Positions 1-8,596 of a stretch of 64,000 nt of DNA are shown in pieces (position 1 is the stretch's first letter; every line of letters starts with the position of its first letter). A program made the translations under genes and the position numbers. Under the pieces are notes generated by a model. The model was given only the letters and a program-made list of their open reading frames with translations. It did not search any database and was not told where the DNA came from. Source of the stretch: JBBDWR01 sp040902745 (GTDB lineage: Bacteria > Actinomycetota > UBA4738 > HRBIN12); assembly GCA_040902745.1 (NCBI GenBank), contig JBBDWR010000008.1, positions 62,001 through 126,000 on the forward strand, given 5' to 3'.

Positions 1-110
1 GTGCGCGGTCGTGGCCCGTGAACGGGCGGGGGCGTCGGGGAAGTCGCATAGGGTTTTCGGTGCCGGGGCGGCCCAGCCTACCCTCGGTGAAACGCGGTAC
101 AACCATCTCA
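1..110. other. left edge, no supported gene
   Basis: This edge stretch lies beyond the 3' end of the cyclase-like gene. On the minus strand a TAGGCT box (75-80) precedes an ATG at 49 that stays open to the window edge (16 codons, MRLPRRPRPF...). This could be the first codons of a neighbouring gene, but it is too short to judge. Confidence 0.2.
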
Positions 111-3100
111 TCAAAGAGCTTCGGCAACCAACCGCGGTTCCTCGAGTGCCTGGACCCAGTGGTTGCGCTGCAGCGCCTCGCGAGCACGCTCGACGGCCGA
201 TCCACCCCCTGCGGCCTCGGGTCCGAACAGCTCGGCGATCCAGACGATCTGGGAATCGACGGGATTCGGCCAGCCCTGCGACCGTTCCACCTCGAGCGCC
301 TCGACCGCCTTGCCGAGCGCCGTCTCCGTGTCCCCTTCTGAGAGCGCGAGCAGGCTCTCGGCCCCCACCACCGACGCCGCGGAGCCGGGATCGTGCACCG
401 CGATGCGTGCGTGAGGGTCCTCGAGCACGCGGCGACCCTCGGCGGCGTCGCCCTTCGCGATCAGCACGCGCGCCAGCTCGGCTGCCGTCCACGAGATCAA
501 CGCCTGATCGCCGAGCTCTCGACAGATCCGGTAGGCCTCACGCAGATCCGACTCCCCTTCTCCGGGGCGGCGCAGCAGGCGATAGAGGATGCCCCGGTCG
601 CCCAGCGCGCTCGCGAGTTCCCAGCGCGCGCCGAGCTCACGGTACGCACGGATCGCCTCCTCCGTGTGCTCCATCGCCTCGTCGAGCTTCCACTGCCGGC
701 GCAGCGAGTTGCCCACGTTCGCGTGGGCGACGGCGGTCGTGAACCCGTCGTTGCTCGCGCGCCCGATCTCCAGCGCCTCGAGGCCGAGCCGCAGCGACTC
801 CCGTTCGTCGCCGACGGGTGAGGTGATCGATGACAACCCGACGAGCGCCCGGGCCTCGGCCCACGCGTCCGTCTGCGGATTGGATCGCGCGACCTCCAAC
901 GCCTCCTCGAACATCCCCCTTGCGGGCTCGAGGTCGTTCCCCCAATAGGGCACCCACCCGGCCATCAGCAGGGTCCGGGCGAGCACCGCAGGGTTGCCCA
1001 GCTCACGCGATGCGGACAGCGACGCCTCGAACAGGTCGGCGGCCTTCTCGCGATCGCCTCGGATCGTGAGGGAGATGTCGGCGAGGTAGCGCGACGCGTG
1101 GGCGCGGATCAGCACGCTGTTGGGATCGAGCTCGAGGGCCCGCAGCAACGAGTCCTCCGCGGAGGGGAACTCCCCGAGCCAGTACTGCGACTCGCCCCGA
1201 AGCGACAGGATCCACGCCTCGCGTTCGCCCCAGCCGCTCTCCGGGCCTGCAAGTGCAAGCGCACGGTCGTACAGGTCCACCGCCGCCCAGGACTCGAGCT
1301 GGCGACGCGCGAGATCCCCGGCGTGAGCGAGTGCGCGCACGGCTCGCTCCGCGAGCGTGCGATCACTCGGGTTCAGGTCGAGCGCGTTGCGCGCAGCCTG
1401 CTCGAGGTGGTACGCGGCGGTCCGCGGGTACCTGTCGGCGCGCTCGGGCTCGGCGAGTCGATTCGCGAGCCGTAAGTGCAGGCGCTGTCGCTCGCGTTTG
1501 GCAAGGCTCTCGTAGGCGACGTCGCGCAACAGGTCGTGCCGGAAACGCCAGACGTTCGGGCGATCGTCGTCGCGCACGAGGATCTCCTCGTCCTCCAGGA
1601 TGTCCATCACCTCGGGGGTGGGCGAGGCGATCAGCTCAAGCTCGTCGAGAGCGAACGAGGACCGGGAAAAGATCGACGCCGGGCGGATCACCGCACGCGC
1701 CTCGGGCGGCAGGTGGTCGATACGGGCGGCGACCACCGCCTGCACGGTCGCGGGGAGCAGCCGGGGGGGCGGTCCTCCGCTCGGCGGCAGGTTCTCGCCC
1801 TCGTAGCGCAACATCGCAGTCGTCTCGACGATGAAGAACGGATTACCACCCGCGTGCAGCGCGATCCGCTCGGCTTCGTCGTCCGAGAATCCCTCGCCTG
1901 CTTCGAGGGCGAGCTGGGTCGCGTGCCCGACCGACAGCGGTTCCACCCACAGGGTCACGGCATCCCCGAGCCCCCCAGCCCAGTTCGGGCGCAGATCAAG
2001 CAGCTCCCATCGTCCGACTCCGAGCACGAGCAAAGGGATCTTCCTCGCCTCCTTGACCAGCAGCTCCACCGTCTCCAGCAGCGTCTCCCTGGCCAGGTGG
2101 AGGTCGTCGAACACCAGGACCACGGGCGCCCGAGCGGTGAGACCGTCCAGCAGTGCGTGGAACCCGGCCCGGATCTCGCCGCTGCGGTAGCGCCGCTCCT
2201 CCCCGGATTCGTCGCCCAAACCCAGCGCCAGACCGAGCCGGTCGACGACCTGTGTCCGGCTCTGCTCCCGACCGCCGGGCACCAGATCGCCGAGGACCTC
2301 TTCGAGACGAGCCCGGATCACCTCGTCGGTGGTGCTCGGCTCGATACCCAGCTCGCCGAAGACCATCTGGGCGATCGGCGCGAAGGTCGCGTCCTCCTCG
2401 AACGCACTCGAGCCTCCTCGCAGGACCTTGACCGTTTCGGGCAGACCCGCCAGGAACTCCTCGACGACGCGACTCTTGCCGATCCCCGGTTCACCGAGCA
2501 GGGTGACCAGGTGGGCGCGCCCCCGTTCCACGACGCGCTCGTAGGTGTCCGATAGCAAGGCGAGCTCTCGCTGCCGGTTCACCATCGGGATCCGCCGGCG
2601 CGTCGCCCCGCGGGCCAAGCCGATCGCCGGCCACGCGACGATCGCTTCCTCGAACCCCTTCGCTTCGATCTTCCGCTCGGGGCCGTACTGCACGAGGTCC
2701 CGAGTCAGCAGCCAGGTGGTCTCGCCGACCAGGATCTCCCCCGGCCGCGCGTGCTGCTGCAGTCGAGCCGTCAGGTGCACCTCGGCCCCGATCACGACCC
2801 CTTCGTCCGCGGGATTCGCGCCGACCGCGACGTTGCCGGTATTGACACCGATCCGGACGGCGAGTGGCTCCGGAAGCGCGAGCTCTCCGGAGAGCGCCGC
2901 GACACGATCGGTGATCCGCAGCGCGGCGCGCACCCCGCGGAGGGCGTCGTCGTCCCGCGCTTGTGGGATGCCGAACACCGCCACAACCGCGTCTCCGGCG
3001 AAGTTCGACAGGCGTCCCCCGAGCTTGGCGACCTCGTCGACGACCACCTGATAGAAGGTCGCAAGCACGATGCGGAAGCGCTCGGGGTCGAGCGTCGCCG

Positions 3101-3254
3101 ACAGGCGAGTGGATCCGACGAGGTCGACGAAGACCACGGTGACGACCTTGCGCTCACCGACCTCTGCCAGCCCGACGGGTTGGCCGCAGTTCGGGCAGAA
3201 GCGCGCCCCTTCGGGCAGGGCGTGGCCGCACCGCTCGCATGTGCTCGGATCCAT
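111..3254 (-). CDS. zinc-ribbon / cyclase-homology / AAA ATPase / TPR regulator
   Basis: Predicted cytoplasmic signalling protein of 1,047 residues. In order it has a zinc ribbon (C6, C9, C20, C23), a class III nucleotidyl cyclase domain (about 35-190) with both metal-binding Asp (D44 in FVDLVGST, D88 in NFAGDA), an AAA/STAND ATPase with Walker A GEPGIGKS at 254-261, and a long C-terminal half that reads as TPR-like helices. The purine-selecting Lys expected four residues before D88 is N84, and the Asn of the VNxxAR motif is H160 (R164 is kept), so true cyclase activity is doubtful and the domain may only bind nucleotide. The start is placed at ATG 3254 because a TATGCT -10 box occupies 3262-3267, overlapping an in-frame ATG at 3266. 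Many actinobacterial proteins share this architecture; ligand and output are unknown. Confidence 0.88.
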   Translation of the reverse strand: MDPSTCERCGHALPEGARFCPNCGQPVGLAEVGERKVVTVVFVDLVGSTRLSATLDPERFRIVLATFYQVVVDEVAKLGGRLSNFAGDAVVAVFGIPQARDDDALRGVRAALRITDRVAALSGELALPEPLAVRIGVNTGNVAVGANPADEGVVIGAEVHLTARLQQHARPGEILVGETTWLLTRDLVQYGPERKIEAKGFEEAIVAWPAIGLARGATRRRIPMVNRQRELALLSDTYERVVERGRAHLVTLLGEPGIGKSRVVEEFLAGLPETVKVLRGGSSAFEEDATFAPIAQMVFGELGIEPSTTDEVIRARLEEVLGDLVPGGREQSRTQVVDRLGLALGLGDESGEERRYRSGEIRAGFHALLDGLTARAPVVLVFDDLHLARETLLETVELLVKEARKIPLLVLGVGRWELLDLRPNWAGGLGDAVTLWVEPLSVGHATQLALEAGEGFSDDEAERIALHAGGNPFFIVETTAMLRYEGENLPPSGGPPPRLLPATVQAVVAARIDHLPPEARAVIRPASIFSRSSFALDELELIASPTPEVMDILEDEEILVRDDDRPNVWRFRHDLLRDVAYESLAKRERQRLHLRLANRLAEPERADRYPRTAAYHLEQAARNALDLNPSDRTLAERAVRALAHAGDLARRQLESWAAVDLYDRALALAGPESGWGEREAWILSLRGESQYWLGEFPSAEDSLLRALELDPNSVLIRAHASRYLADISLTIRGDREKAADLFEASLSASRELGNPAVLARTLLMAGWVPYWGNDLEPARGMFEEALEVARSNPQTDAWAEARALVGLSSITSPVGDERESLRLGLEALEIGRASNDGFTTAVAHANVGNSLRRQWKLDEAMEHTEEAIRAYRELGARWELASALGDRGILYRLLRRPGEGESDLREAYRICRELGDQALISWTAAELARVLIAKGDAAEGRRVLEDPHARIAVHDPGSAASVVGAESLLALSEGDTETALGKAVEALEVERSQGWPNPVDSQIVWIAELFGPEAAGGGSAVERAREALQRNHWVQALEEPRLVAEAL

Positions 3255-3261
3255 TCGGGCA

Positions 3262-3267
3262 AGCATA
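3262..3267 (-). promoter_or_regulatory. -10 box of leaderless promoter (cyclase-like gene)
   Basis: TATGCT lies 7 nt before the ATG at 3254, so transcription would begin at or next to the start codon. No convincing -35 hexamer or Shine-Dalgarno sequence is seen. Confidence 0.5.
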
Positions 3268-3290
3268 CGGACGTGACCGACGCGGGGCAG

Positions 3291-3647
3291 TCAGGAGGCG
3301 TCGCGGCGGTACTCGATCAACTGCAGAACGTTCCCGTCGGGATCACGCAGCGTGACGAACCGGGCCAGACCCTCGACCTCGCCGGTGCCCTCGACCCGGA
3401 CGCCTCGCTCCTCGACGGTGAAGCGAGCGACGTCCAGATCCTCGACGCGGAAGACGGCGGTCCCTCCCGTCGGGATCCCCGCTCCCCGGCCGCCGTGGAG
3501 GGCAAAGCGCACGTCGCCCGCCTCGAACTCGGCCCAGGCGTCGCCGTCTCGCCGTCGGAGCTCGAGCCCGAGAACGTCGCGATAGAAGACGACCGCGACA
3601 TCCATGTCCGCGGTCCAGTAGTAGACGTGGTCGAGCCCGACGATCAT
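3291..3647 (-). CDS. VOC (glyoxalase/bleomycin-resistance fold) protein
   Basis: A 118-residue single-module vicinal-oxygen-chelate protein. The opening GLDHVYYWTADMDVAVVFY, the following DVLGLEL, and the closing DPDGNVLQLIEY are classic VOC strand-helix signatures, with a candidate metal ligand at H7 and a Glu in QLIEY. Members are metal-dependent lyases, dioxygenases or resistance proteins; the substrate cannot be told from sequence. The start overlaps the stop of the PH-domain gene by the ATGA arrangement, so the two are probably co-transcribed and translationally coupled. Confidence 0.85.
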   Translation of the reverse strand: MIVGLDHVYYWTADMDVAVVFYRDVLGLELRRRDGDAWAEFEAGDVRFALHGGRGAGIPTGGTAVFRVEDLDVARFTVEERGVRVEGTGEVEGLARFVTLRDPDGNVLQLIEYRRDAS

Positions 3648-4303
3648 ATGGGTGGTGGAGACGTTCCCGCGGAACCCTGACCGAGGATCCTGGCCTTCTG
3701 CGCCTCGAACTCCTCCTGGGTGAGCACGCCGCGGTCGCGCAGATCCGCCAGGCGGTGGAGCTCGCTCGTGACGGTGGGCGCCTGGGAAGCTTGGAATCCA
3801 CCGCCGCGCATCCGCTGCTGGTTCTTCTCGCCCTCGTGATAGATCGTCTTCTGGACGTGCTCGGGGTTGCGCACGTTGGCGAACTCCTGGCGCCCGGACT
3901 CACTCGCCGAGTGGATCACGAGCGTGCCGGCGCCGATCACGCGTTCCCAGATCTTCTGTTCGAAGCGCACGTCGTTGATGTGCTCGAGCGGGATCTCCAT
4001 CGAGCGCTTCGCGATCAATCCGTGTCGATGGATCACGCGGTCGCTCGTGACGCAGAAGTTGTCGGTGAGCCAGTCCACGATGCGCCTGACGGAGTAGACG
4101 ATGATCACGATCGAGCCGGCCGCGACCAGCCCCCACCGCAACCATGTGCCGGAACTTCCCTCCGGCATCCTCGGCAGCGCGATGATCCATCCGATCGCGA
4201 TCAGCACGATCACCACAGAGGGCCCGACGAGCTCGATCCAATGCGGACGCAGGTCGAGCACCAGCTCCTCGTTGTCGACCAGCAGACGTCTCGGGAAGGC
4301 CAC
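3644..4303 (-). CDS. PH-domain membrane protein with C-terminal SHOCT
   Basis: A 219-residue membrane protein. Two adjacent hydrophobic segments (about 28-45 and 57-75) are followed by a bacterial PH-like domain (bPH2/YdbS type; typical stretch FCVTSDRVIHRHGL...MEIPLEHINDVRFEQ) and a short C-terminal SHOCT helix pair (LADLRDRGVLTQEEFEAQK). SHOCT motifs are oligomerisation or interaction modules. The start is GTG 4303, immediately preceded by a leaderless-type -10 box. It is the first gene of a two-gene unit with the VOC protein; no specific function can be assigned. Confidence 0.85.
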   Translation of the reverse strand: MAFPRRLLVDNEELVLDLRPHWIELVGPSVVIVLIAIGWIIALPRMPEGSSGTWLRWGLVAAGSIVIIVYSVRRIVDWLTDNFCVTSDRVIHRHGLIAKRSMEIPLEHINDVRFEQKIWERVIGAGTLVIHSASESGRQEFANVRNPEHVQKTIYHEGEKNQQRMRGGGFQASQAPTVTSELHRLADLRDRGVLTQEEFEAQKARILGQGSAGTSPPPI

Positions 4304-4309
4304 GGCCGG

Positions 4310-4315
4310 ACGCTA
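4310..4315 (-). promoter_or_regulatory. -10 box of leaderless promoter (PH-domain gene)
   Basis: TAGCGT lies 6 nt upstream of the GTG start at 4303. A possible weak -35 (TTGCCG) sits 18 nt further upstream. Confidence 0.5.
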
Positions 4316-4362
4316 CCCCGGCACCGAGGCCCCCGGCAAGCGTCGGGAGCGCCAGGCCCCGA

Positions 4363-5133
4363 TCAGCGCGCGGGACGCAGGTGCTCGACCTCCCCGAAGG
4401 AGACCGTCACAACTTCTGCACCCGTGTCCACGAGCAGCCCTCCGTTCGCGTCCAGATCCACCGCCTCGCCTTCGACGCTCTTCCCGGTCGTCGTGGTCGC
4501 TCGGACCCGGCGTCCGAGGGTGACGCACCAGGGCCGATACGCGTCCACGACGTCCTGGGCGAAGGTCTCGGCGGCCGGACGATAGCGCGGAACGAACGCA
4601 TCGAGGAACGCGCCGAGGAGCTCGGGTGCCCCCACCCCGCGCACCGAACCCACATCCGGCAACGGCGGCTCTCCGAGGTTCACGCCGATCCCGACCACCA
4701 CGAACGCGATCCTGTCATCGTGCACCGCTCCTTCGGCGAGCACCCCCGCCGCCTTGCGGCCGTCGACCAGCACGTCGTTCGGCCACTTGCAGCCGGCTGC
4801 CGCCTCTGCGGTGTCCGCGATCGCCTCGGCCAGCGCCGTTCCCACGAGCAACGGCACCGCCCCCGCTGCCTCGGGTCCGATCGGCGGACGCAGGACGATG
4901 GAGCACAACAACGCGGCACCCGGACGGTCGACCCACCCGCGCCCCAGCCGTCCCCGACCGGCGGTCTGGTGCCCCGCCGCCACGACGGTCCATTCGGGCG
5001 CACCCACCCGCGCGAGTTCGGCGGCCGCCGCGTTCGTGGACCCGGTAACCTCATCGAACCGGATCGGGGCATCGAGCCCCGCACGGGCCCAGACGTCGGC
5101 GAGCGCGTCGTGCGAGAGCATCTCCAAGCTCAC
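4363..5133 (-). CDS. birA: biotin--[acetyl-CoA carboxylase] ligase, class I
   Basis: Attaches biotin to the carrier lysine of biotin-dependent carboxylases in the cytoplasm. The 256-residue protein has the adenylate-binding loop GRGRLGRGW, the KWPNDV motif, and a C-terminal SH3-like cap (GEAVDLDANGGLLV). There is no N-terminal helix-turn-helix, so this is a monofunctional ligase and not a repressor. The GTG at 5133 is preferred over the ATG at 5121 because GGAGA sits at good spacing upstream. It is divergent from the biotin carboxylase gene with only 48 bp between them, so enzyme and substrate protein likely share a control region. Confidence 0.93.
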   Translation of the reverse strand: MSLEMLSHDALADVWARAGLDAPIRFDEVTGSTNAAAAELARVGAPEWTVVAAGHQTAGRGRLGRGWVDRPGAALLCSIVLRPPIGPEAAGAVPLLVGTALAEAIADTAEAAAGCKWPNDVLVDGRKAAGVLAEGAVHDDRIAFVVVGIGVNLGEPPLPDVGSVRGVGAPELLGAFLDAFVPRYRPAAETFAQDVVDAYRPWCVTLGRRVRATTTTGKSVEGEAVDLDANGGLLVDTGAEVVTVSFGEVEHLRPAR

Positions 5134-5181
5134 GGGCCTTTCTCCGGCGGACGTGCAGCAGCATCGCAGGACGGAGAACGG
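5134..5181. promoter_or_regulatory. divergent birA / biotin carboxylase control region
   Basis: These 48 bp separate the start codons of birA and the biotin carboxylase gene and must hold both ribosome-binding sites (GGAG-type on each strand). Promoters probably extend into the coding sequences; I see no clear -10 or operator here. Confidence 0.4.
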
Positions 5182-6906
5182 GTGGCCAAGCCGAGGATCC
5201 TGATCGCCAATCGTGGCGAGATCGCGGTGCGCATCATCCGCACCTGCCGCGAGCTGGGATTGCACTCGATCGCCGTCTATTCGGACGCGGATCGCGACGC
5301 GCTCCACGTGCAGCTCGCGGACAGCGCGTACCGGATCGGGCCCCCGCTCGCGGCGGACTCCTACCTTTCGATCGGAGCCATCCTCGACGCTGCGCGCCGC
5401 GGCAAGGCGACGATGGTCCATCCCGGGTACGGCTTCCTTGCCGAGCGGTCGCACTTCGCTTCCGCGGTGCAGGAGTTCGGCGCCACCTTCATCGGACCGT
5501 CCCCGAAGGCGATCGAGACGATGGGAGACAAGGCGGCGGCGCGCCAGACCGCAGAGCGGGTCGGCGTGCCGATCGTGCCGGGAACGCCCGACCCGATCGA
5601 CATCGCCGACGCCGCCAGGTTCGCCGACGAGATCGGGTTCCCGTTGTTGGTGAAGGCGGCCTTCGGCGGTGGCGGGCGAGGGATGCACGTCGTCCGCAGC
5701 CCGGACCGCCTGGAGGAGGCGCTCAAGCGCGCCGCCAGGGAGGCGCAGGCCTACTTCGGGCGGCCGGAGGTGTTCCTCGAGCGCTACATCGACAACGCAC
5801 ATCACGTCGAGGCGCAGATCCTCTGCGACACGCACGGCAACGCGTCGTTCCTCGGGGAGCGCGACTGCTCGGTGCAGCGCAGGCACCAGAAGCTGATCGA
5901 GGAGACGCCCTCCCCCGCCGTGGACGGGGACCTCCGCACGCGACTGGGCGAAGCGGCCCTCGCGCTCGCGAAGGAGGCGGACTACGTCGGTGCGGGCACG
6001 GTGGAATGCATCGTGGACGAGGAGGGCTCCTTCTACTTCCTCGAGATGAACACGCGCCTGCAGGTCGAGCACACCGTGACGGAGATGGTCACGGGCGTCG
6101 ACCTGGTTGCACTCCAGATCGCCGTCGCGCTCGGCGATAAGATCGATCTGGCGCCGACATCACGGGGACACGCGATCGAGTGCCGGATCAACGCCGAGGA
6201 CCCCTCGCGCAACTTCCTGCCCGGCCCGGGCCGCGTGCATACCTACCGGGAGCCCTCGGGACCCTTCGTTCGGGTCGACTCCGGCATCGCTGAAGGGCAG
6301 GAGGTCTCGGGCGACTACGACTCGATGTTCGCCAAGCTCATCGTGCTCGCCGAGGACCGCGAGCGGGCAAGGCGCCGCATGCTCCGGGCCCTCGGGGAGT
6401 TCCAAGTGGAGGGCGTCCCCACGACGATCCCCCTACACACGTGGGTGCTGGAGTCCAAGGAGTTCATCGCCGGCACGCACACGACGACGTGGCTCGAGAA
6501 GGTCCTCGGCGACGCGGCGCTCGCTCCCCAGAGCGATCTGAGCGCCGCGCTCGCCGAGCACGGCGCTCCCAACCCGACCGACGTCCTGCTCGAGGTCGAC
6601 GGCCGGCGGGTGCCCGTACGGATCTTCGACGAGCGCCGCGCGATGCCGCCCCGACCCCCCGCCGCCCACGAGACCCACCACGGCGAGCACGTGCACGGGG
6701 TGATCGCGGCCCCGATGCAGGGCACGATCCTGCGGGTGCTCGTCGAACCCGGTCAGCAGGTCGAGGCGGGTGACGTCGTGTGCATCCTCGAGGCCATGAA
6801 GATGGAGAACTCGATCGTCGCGCAACGCGAGGGAGCCGTCTCCGAACTCCCGATCGAGCCCGGACAGGTCGTCCAGACGGGTCAGACGGTGGCCGTCATC
6901 GACTGA
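5182..6906 (+). CDS. acetyl/propionyl-CoA carboxylase alpha subunit (biotin carboxylase + BCCP)
   Basis: Carboxylates biotin with ATP and bicarbonate, and carries the carboxybiotin to a carboxyltransferase beta subunit not present in this window. The 574 residues comprise an N-terminal biotin carboxylase domain (ILIANRGEIAVRIIRTCREL), an ATP-grasp domain with glycine-rich loop FGGGGRGMHVV, the C-terminal BC domain, and a terminal biotinyl domain with EAMKMENSIV, whose second Lys is the biotinylation site. The GTG start at 5182 has GGAG five bases upstream and begins directly with the family N-terminus; the open frame further upstream is antisense to birA. With methylmalonyl-CoA mutase genes at 11.6 and 37 kb, propionyl-CoA is a plausible substrate, but the acyl-CoA preference resides in the missing beta subunit. 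Confidence 0.93.
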   Translation: MAKPRILIANRGEIAVRIIRTCRELGLHSIAVYSDADRDALHVQLADSAYRIGPPLAADSYLSIGAILDAARRGKATMVHPGYGFLAERSHFASAVQEFGATFIGPSPKAIETMGDKAAARQTAERVGVPIVPGTPDPIDIADAARFADEIGFPLLVKAAFGGGGRGMHVVRSPDRLEEALKRAAREAQAYFGRPEVFLERYIDNAHHVEAQILCDTHGNASFLGERDCSVQRRHQKLIEETPSPAVDGDLRTRLGEAALALAKEADYVGAGTVECIVDEEGSFYFLEMNTRLQVEHTVTEMVTGVDLVALQIAVALGDKIDLAPTSRGHAIECRINAEDPSRNFLPGPGRVHTYREPSGPFVRVDSGIAEGQEVSGDYDSMFAKLIVLAEDRERARRRMLRALGEFQVEGVPTTIPLHTWVLESKEFIAGTHTTTWLEKVLGDAALAPQSDLSAALAEHGAPNPTDVLLEVDGRRVPVRIFDERRAMPPRPPAAHETHHGEHVHGVIAAPMQGTILRVLVEPGQQVEAGDVVCILEAMKMENSIVAQREGAVSELPIEPGQVVQTGQTVAVID

Positions 6907-8464
6907 CCCGGTTCCTCGGGGCCGCCCTTGATGCGTCCTCCACGCGGTGTCCGGGGGACGAACAGGCAGAACATCGATCCTCGGGTCTCGGAGGGCTCCA
7001 GCCACAGACGGGCGCCGATCTCCTCGGCAAGCTTGCGGCAGATGTACAGCCCGAGTCCCGTCCCGCCCACCTTGCGCGTGGCGGACTGATCCACCTGATA
7101 GAAGCGATCGAAGACGCGCTCACGCTGCTCCGGCGCGATCCCCGGTCCTTCGTCCTCCACCGCGATCAAGACGCCCTGGATCCCGTCCTCGACCCGGACG
7201 GTGATCCGCGTGTCCGGGGGGGAATACTTCACCCCGTTCTCCAGGAGGTTCGAGACGATCTGGTGCACCTTGTCCTCGTCGGTGCGCACCGTCCCGTCCT
7301 CGGTCGCGATCCGGACGTCGAACGCGTGGCCGTGGGCGAGGGACTGCAGCTCCTGTACCGCGGCCGCGACGACGTCGGGTAGTGAGACGTCCGACACCAC
7401 GATCGGTTCGACGTGGCTCTCGAGGCGGGCGACGATCAGCGTCTGCTCGATCAGCCGTCCCAGGCGGTCGCTCTGACGATCAGCCGTCCCAGGCGGTCGC
7501 TCTGACGATCCGCCGCGCGCAGGAAGGTCTCCCGCTGATCGGGCTCGACGTCGTCGGCTAGCTGCAGGAGGGTCTTGATGTACCCCTGGATCGACGTCAA
7601 GGGTGTGCGCAGCTCGTGGGACACGACGGCCACGAAGTCGTCCTTCATGTGGTTCAGCTCGGTCATCCGCTCGAGGTTGGCTTGCAGCCGCTCCACGAGC
7701 CGGACGTTCTCGAGCGCCTTGGTCGCCCCCCAGTGGACCGCGAGGATCGGGATCACGAGCAGCGGGACGAACGCGAGACTGCGATCCGCCGCGAACAGGA
7801 CGATCGGCGACAGGGCGAGCAGCGCCGGTGCAGTGTAGGACTGGAAGACGAAGTCCCGCACGATGCGGTGACCGAGCCGCTCCCCTTGCGAGAGCGCGAC
7901 CCCGATGCCCGGCAGGATCGTGTTGACGACGAAGAAAGCGCTCGCTCCGGCGATGATCGCCGGGAGATCGCGCCATGTGGTCGGCGGACCTGTGGAGAGC
8001 GCCTCGTACGCGAAGGCGGCGGCGGAGATCGACAGGGTGTACTGGGCGACGTTGAAGGCGACCTTCCACGGCGGCTTTCGCCGGGCGACATCGCCGATCA
8101 CCGAGGCGACCGCCAGGGACAGGGCTGCCGGACCGGGGCCGTAGGCCATCGCGAGCGCGAAGGCGAACGTGGTCGAGGTGGTGATCTCGTCGACCTCGGA
8201 GCCGCGTTGGACGCTGATCGGAAACAGCTCAGCGGCGACGACGAAGGCGGAGATCCACCAGAACCCGGCCGTGCCGTACGGGCCACGACCGAGCAGCGAA
8301 CCCTCGCGGGCGATCAGGAGACCGAGCAGGCCGAGCCCGAGGACCGAGACCGTGATGACGTAGGCGCGGACGGCGGAGTTATCGCCGAGTCGCCGCAGCG
8401 GTCGATCGCCGGGATCGGTGAGATCGCGGTCGAGCGGGAGGGAGCGGTGAGCTTCGCTGGCCAT
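6882..8464 (-). pseudogene. membrane sensor histidine kinase, frameshifted by a 29-bp tandem duplication
   Basis: The upstream half encodes a multi-spanning membrane sensor (about six to seven hydrophobic helices), a linker, and the HisKA dimerisation domain with phospho-acceptor H283 in VVSHELRTPLTSI. The downstream half, in another frame, encodes the HATPase domain with N box NLLENGVKYSP, G1 DEGPGIAPE, F box FDRFYQ and G2 GGTGLGLYI. The two halves join at ADRQSDRLGRLI, which is written twice because 29 bp are duplicated at 7449-7506. Removing one copy gives 1,554 nt, an intact 517-residue kinase. As written, translation ends soon after HisKA and no ATP-binding domain is made. The ATG at 8464 is preferred, with TTG 8470 possible. 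The 3' end overlaps the carboxylase gene by 25 bp. No response regulator is adjacent. Confidence 0.9.
7449..7506. repeat. 29-bp direct tandem duplication inside histidine kinase gene
   Basis: Two identical 29-bp units, 7449-7477 and 7478-7506, each beginning GATCAGCCGTCCCAGG, are followed by a further GATC. As 29 is not a multiple of three, the second unit shifts the reading frame between the HisKA and HATPase domains. Confidence 0.97.
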
Positions 8465-8497
8465 CGTCAACCGTCACCGTCGCTCCCGGAGTCGGGA

Positions 8498-8596
8498 CTA
8501 TTGAGGAACCTTCCACTTCCTACCCGCGGTCATGACCATCACTAGACCGGCGAGCGTCGCCACGGTGTAGAACCAGCGGATCAATCGAGCCTTCAA
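8498..8596 (-). CDS. 32-residue single-pass membrane peptide
   Basis: Not recognised. The TTG start at 8596 is chosen because the 8 nt AGGAGGTG (8603-8610), a near-perfect Shine-Dalgarno, lie 6 nt upstream. The peptide begins MKARLIRWF, has a hydrophobic stretch of about 14 residues (YTVATLAGLVMVMT), and ends in a basic tail (GRKWKVPQ), giving an amphipathic small membrane protein. It lies 27 nt upstream of the histidine kinase in the same direction, so it may be co-transcribed and could modulate the sensor. A 94-residue reading from 8782 is possible but has no good start signal and an unusual N-terminus. Confidence 0.5.
   Translation of the reverse strand: MKARLIRWFYTVATLAGLVMVMTAGRKWKVPQ

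Noticed and set aside
4381..5181. N-terminal extension of the biotin carboxylase
   Set aside because: It is antisense to birA, and the GTG at 5182 starts exactly at the family N-terminus with a GGAG site.
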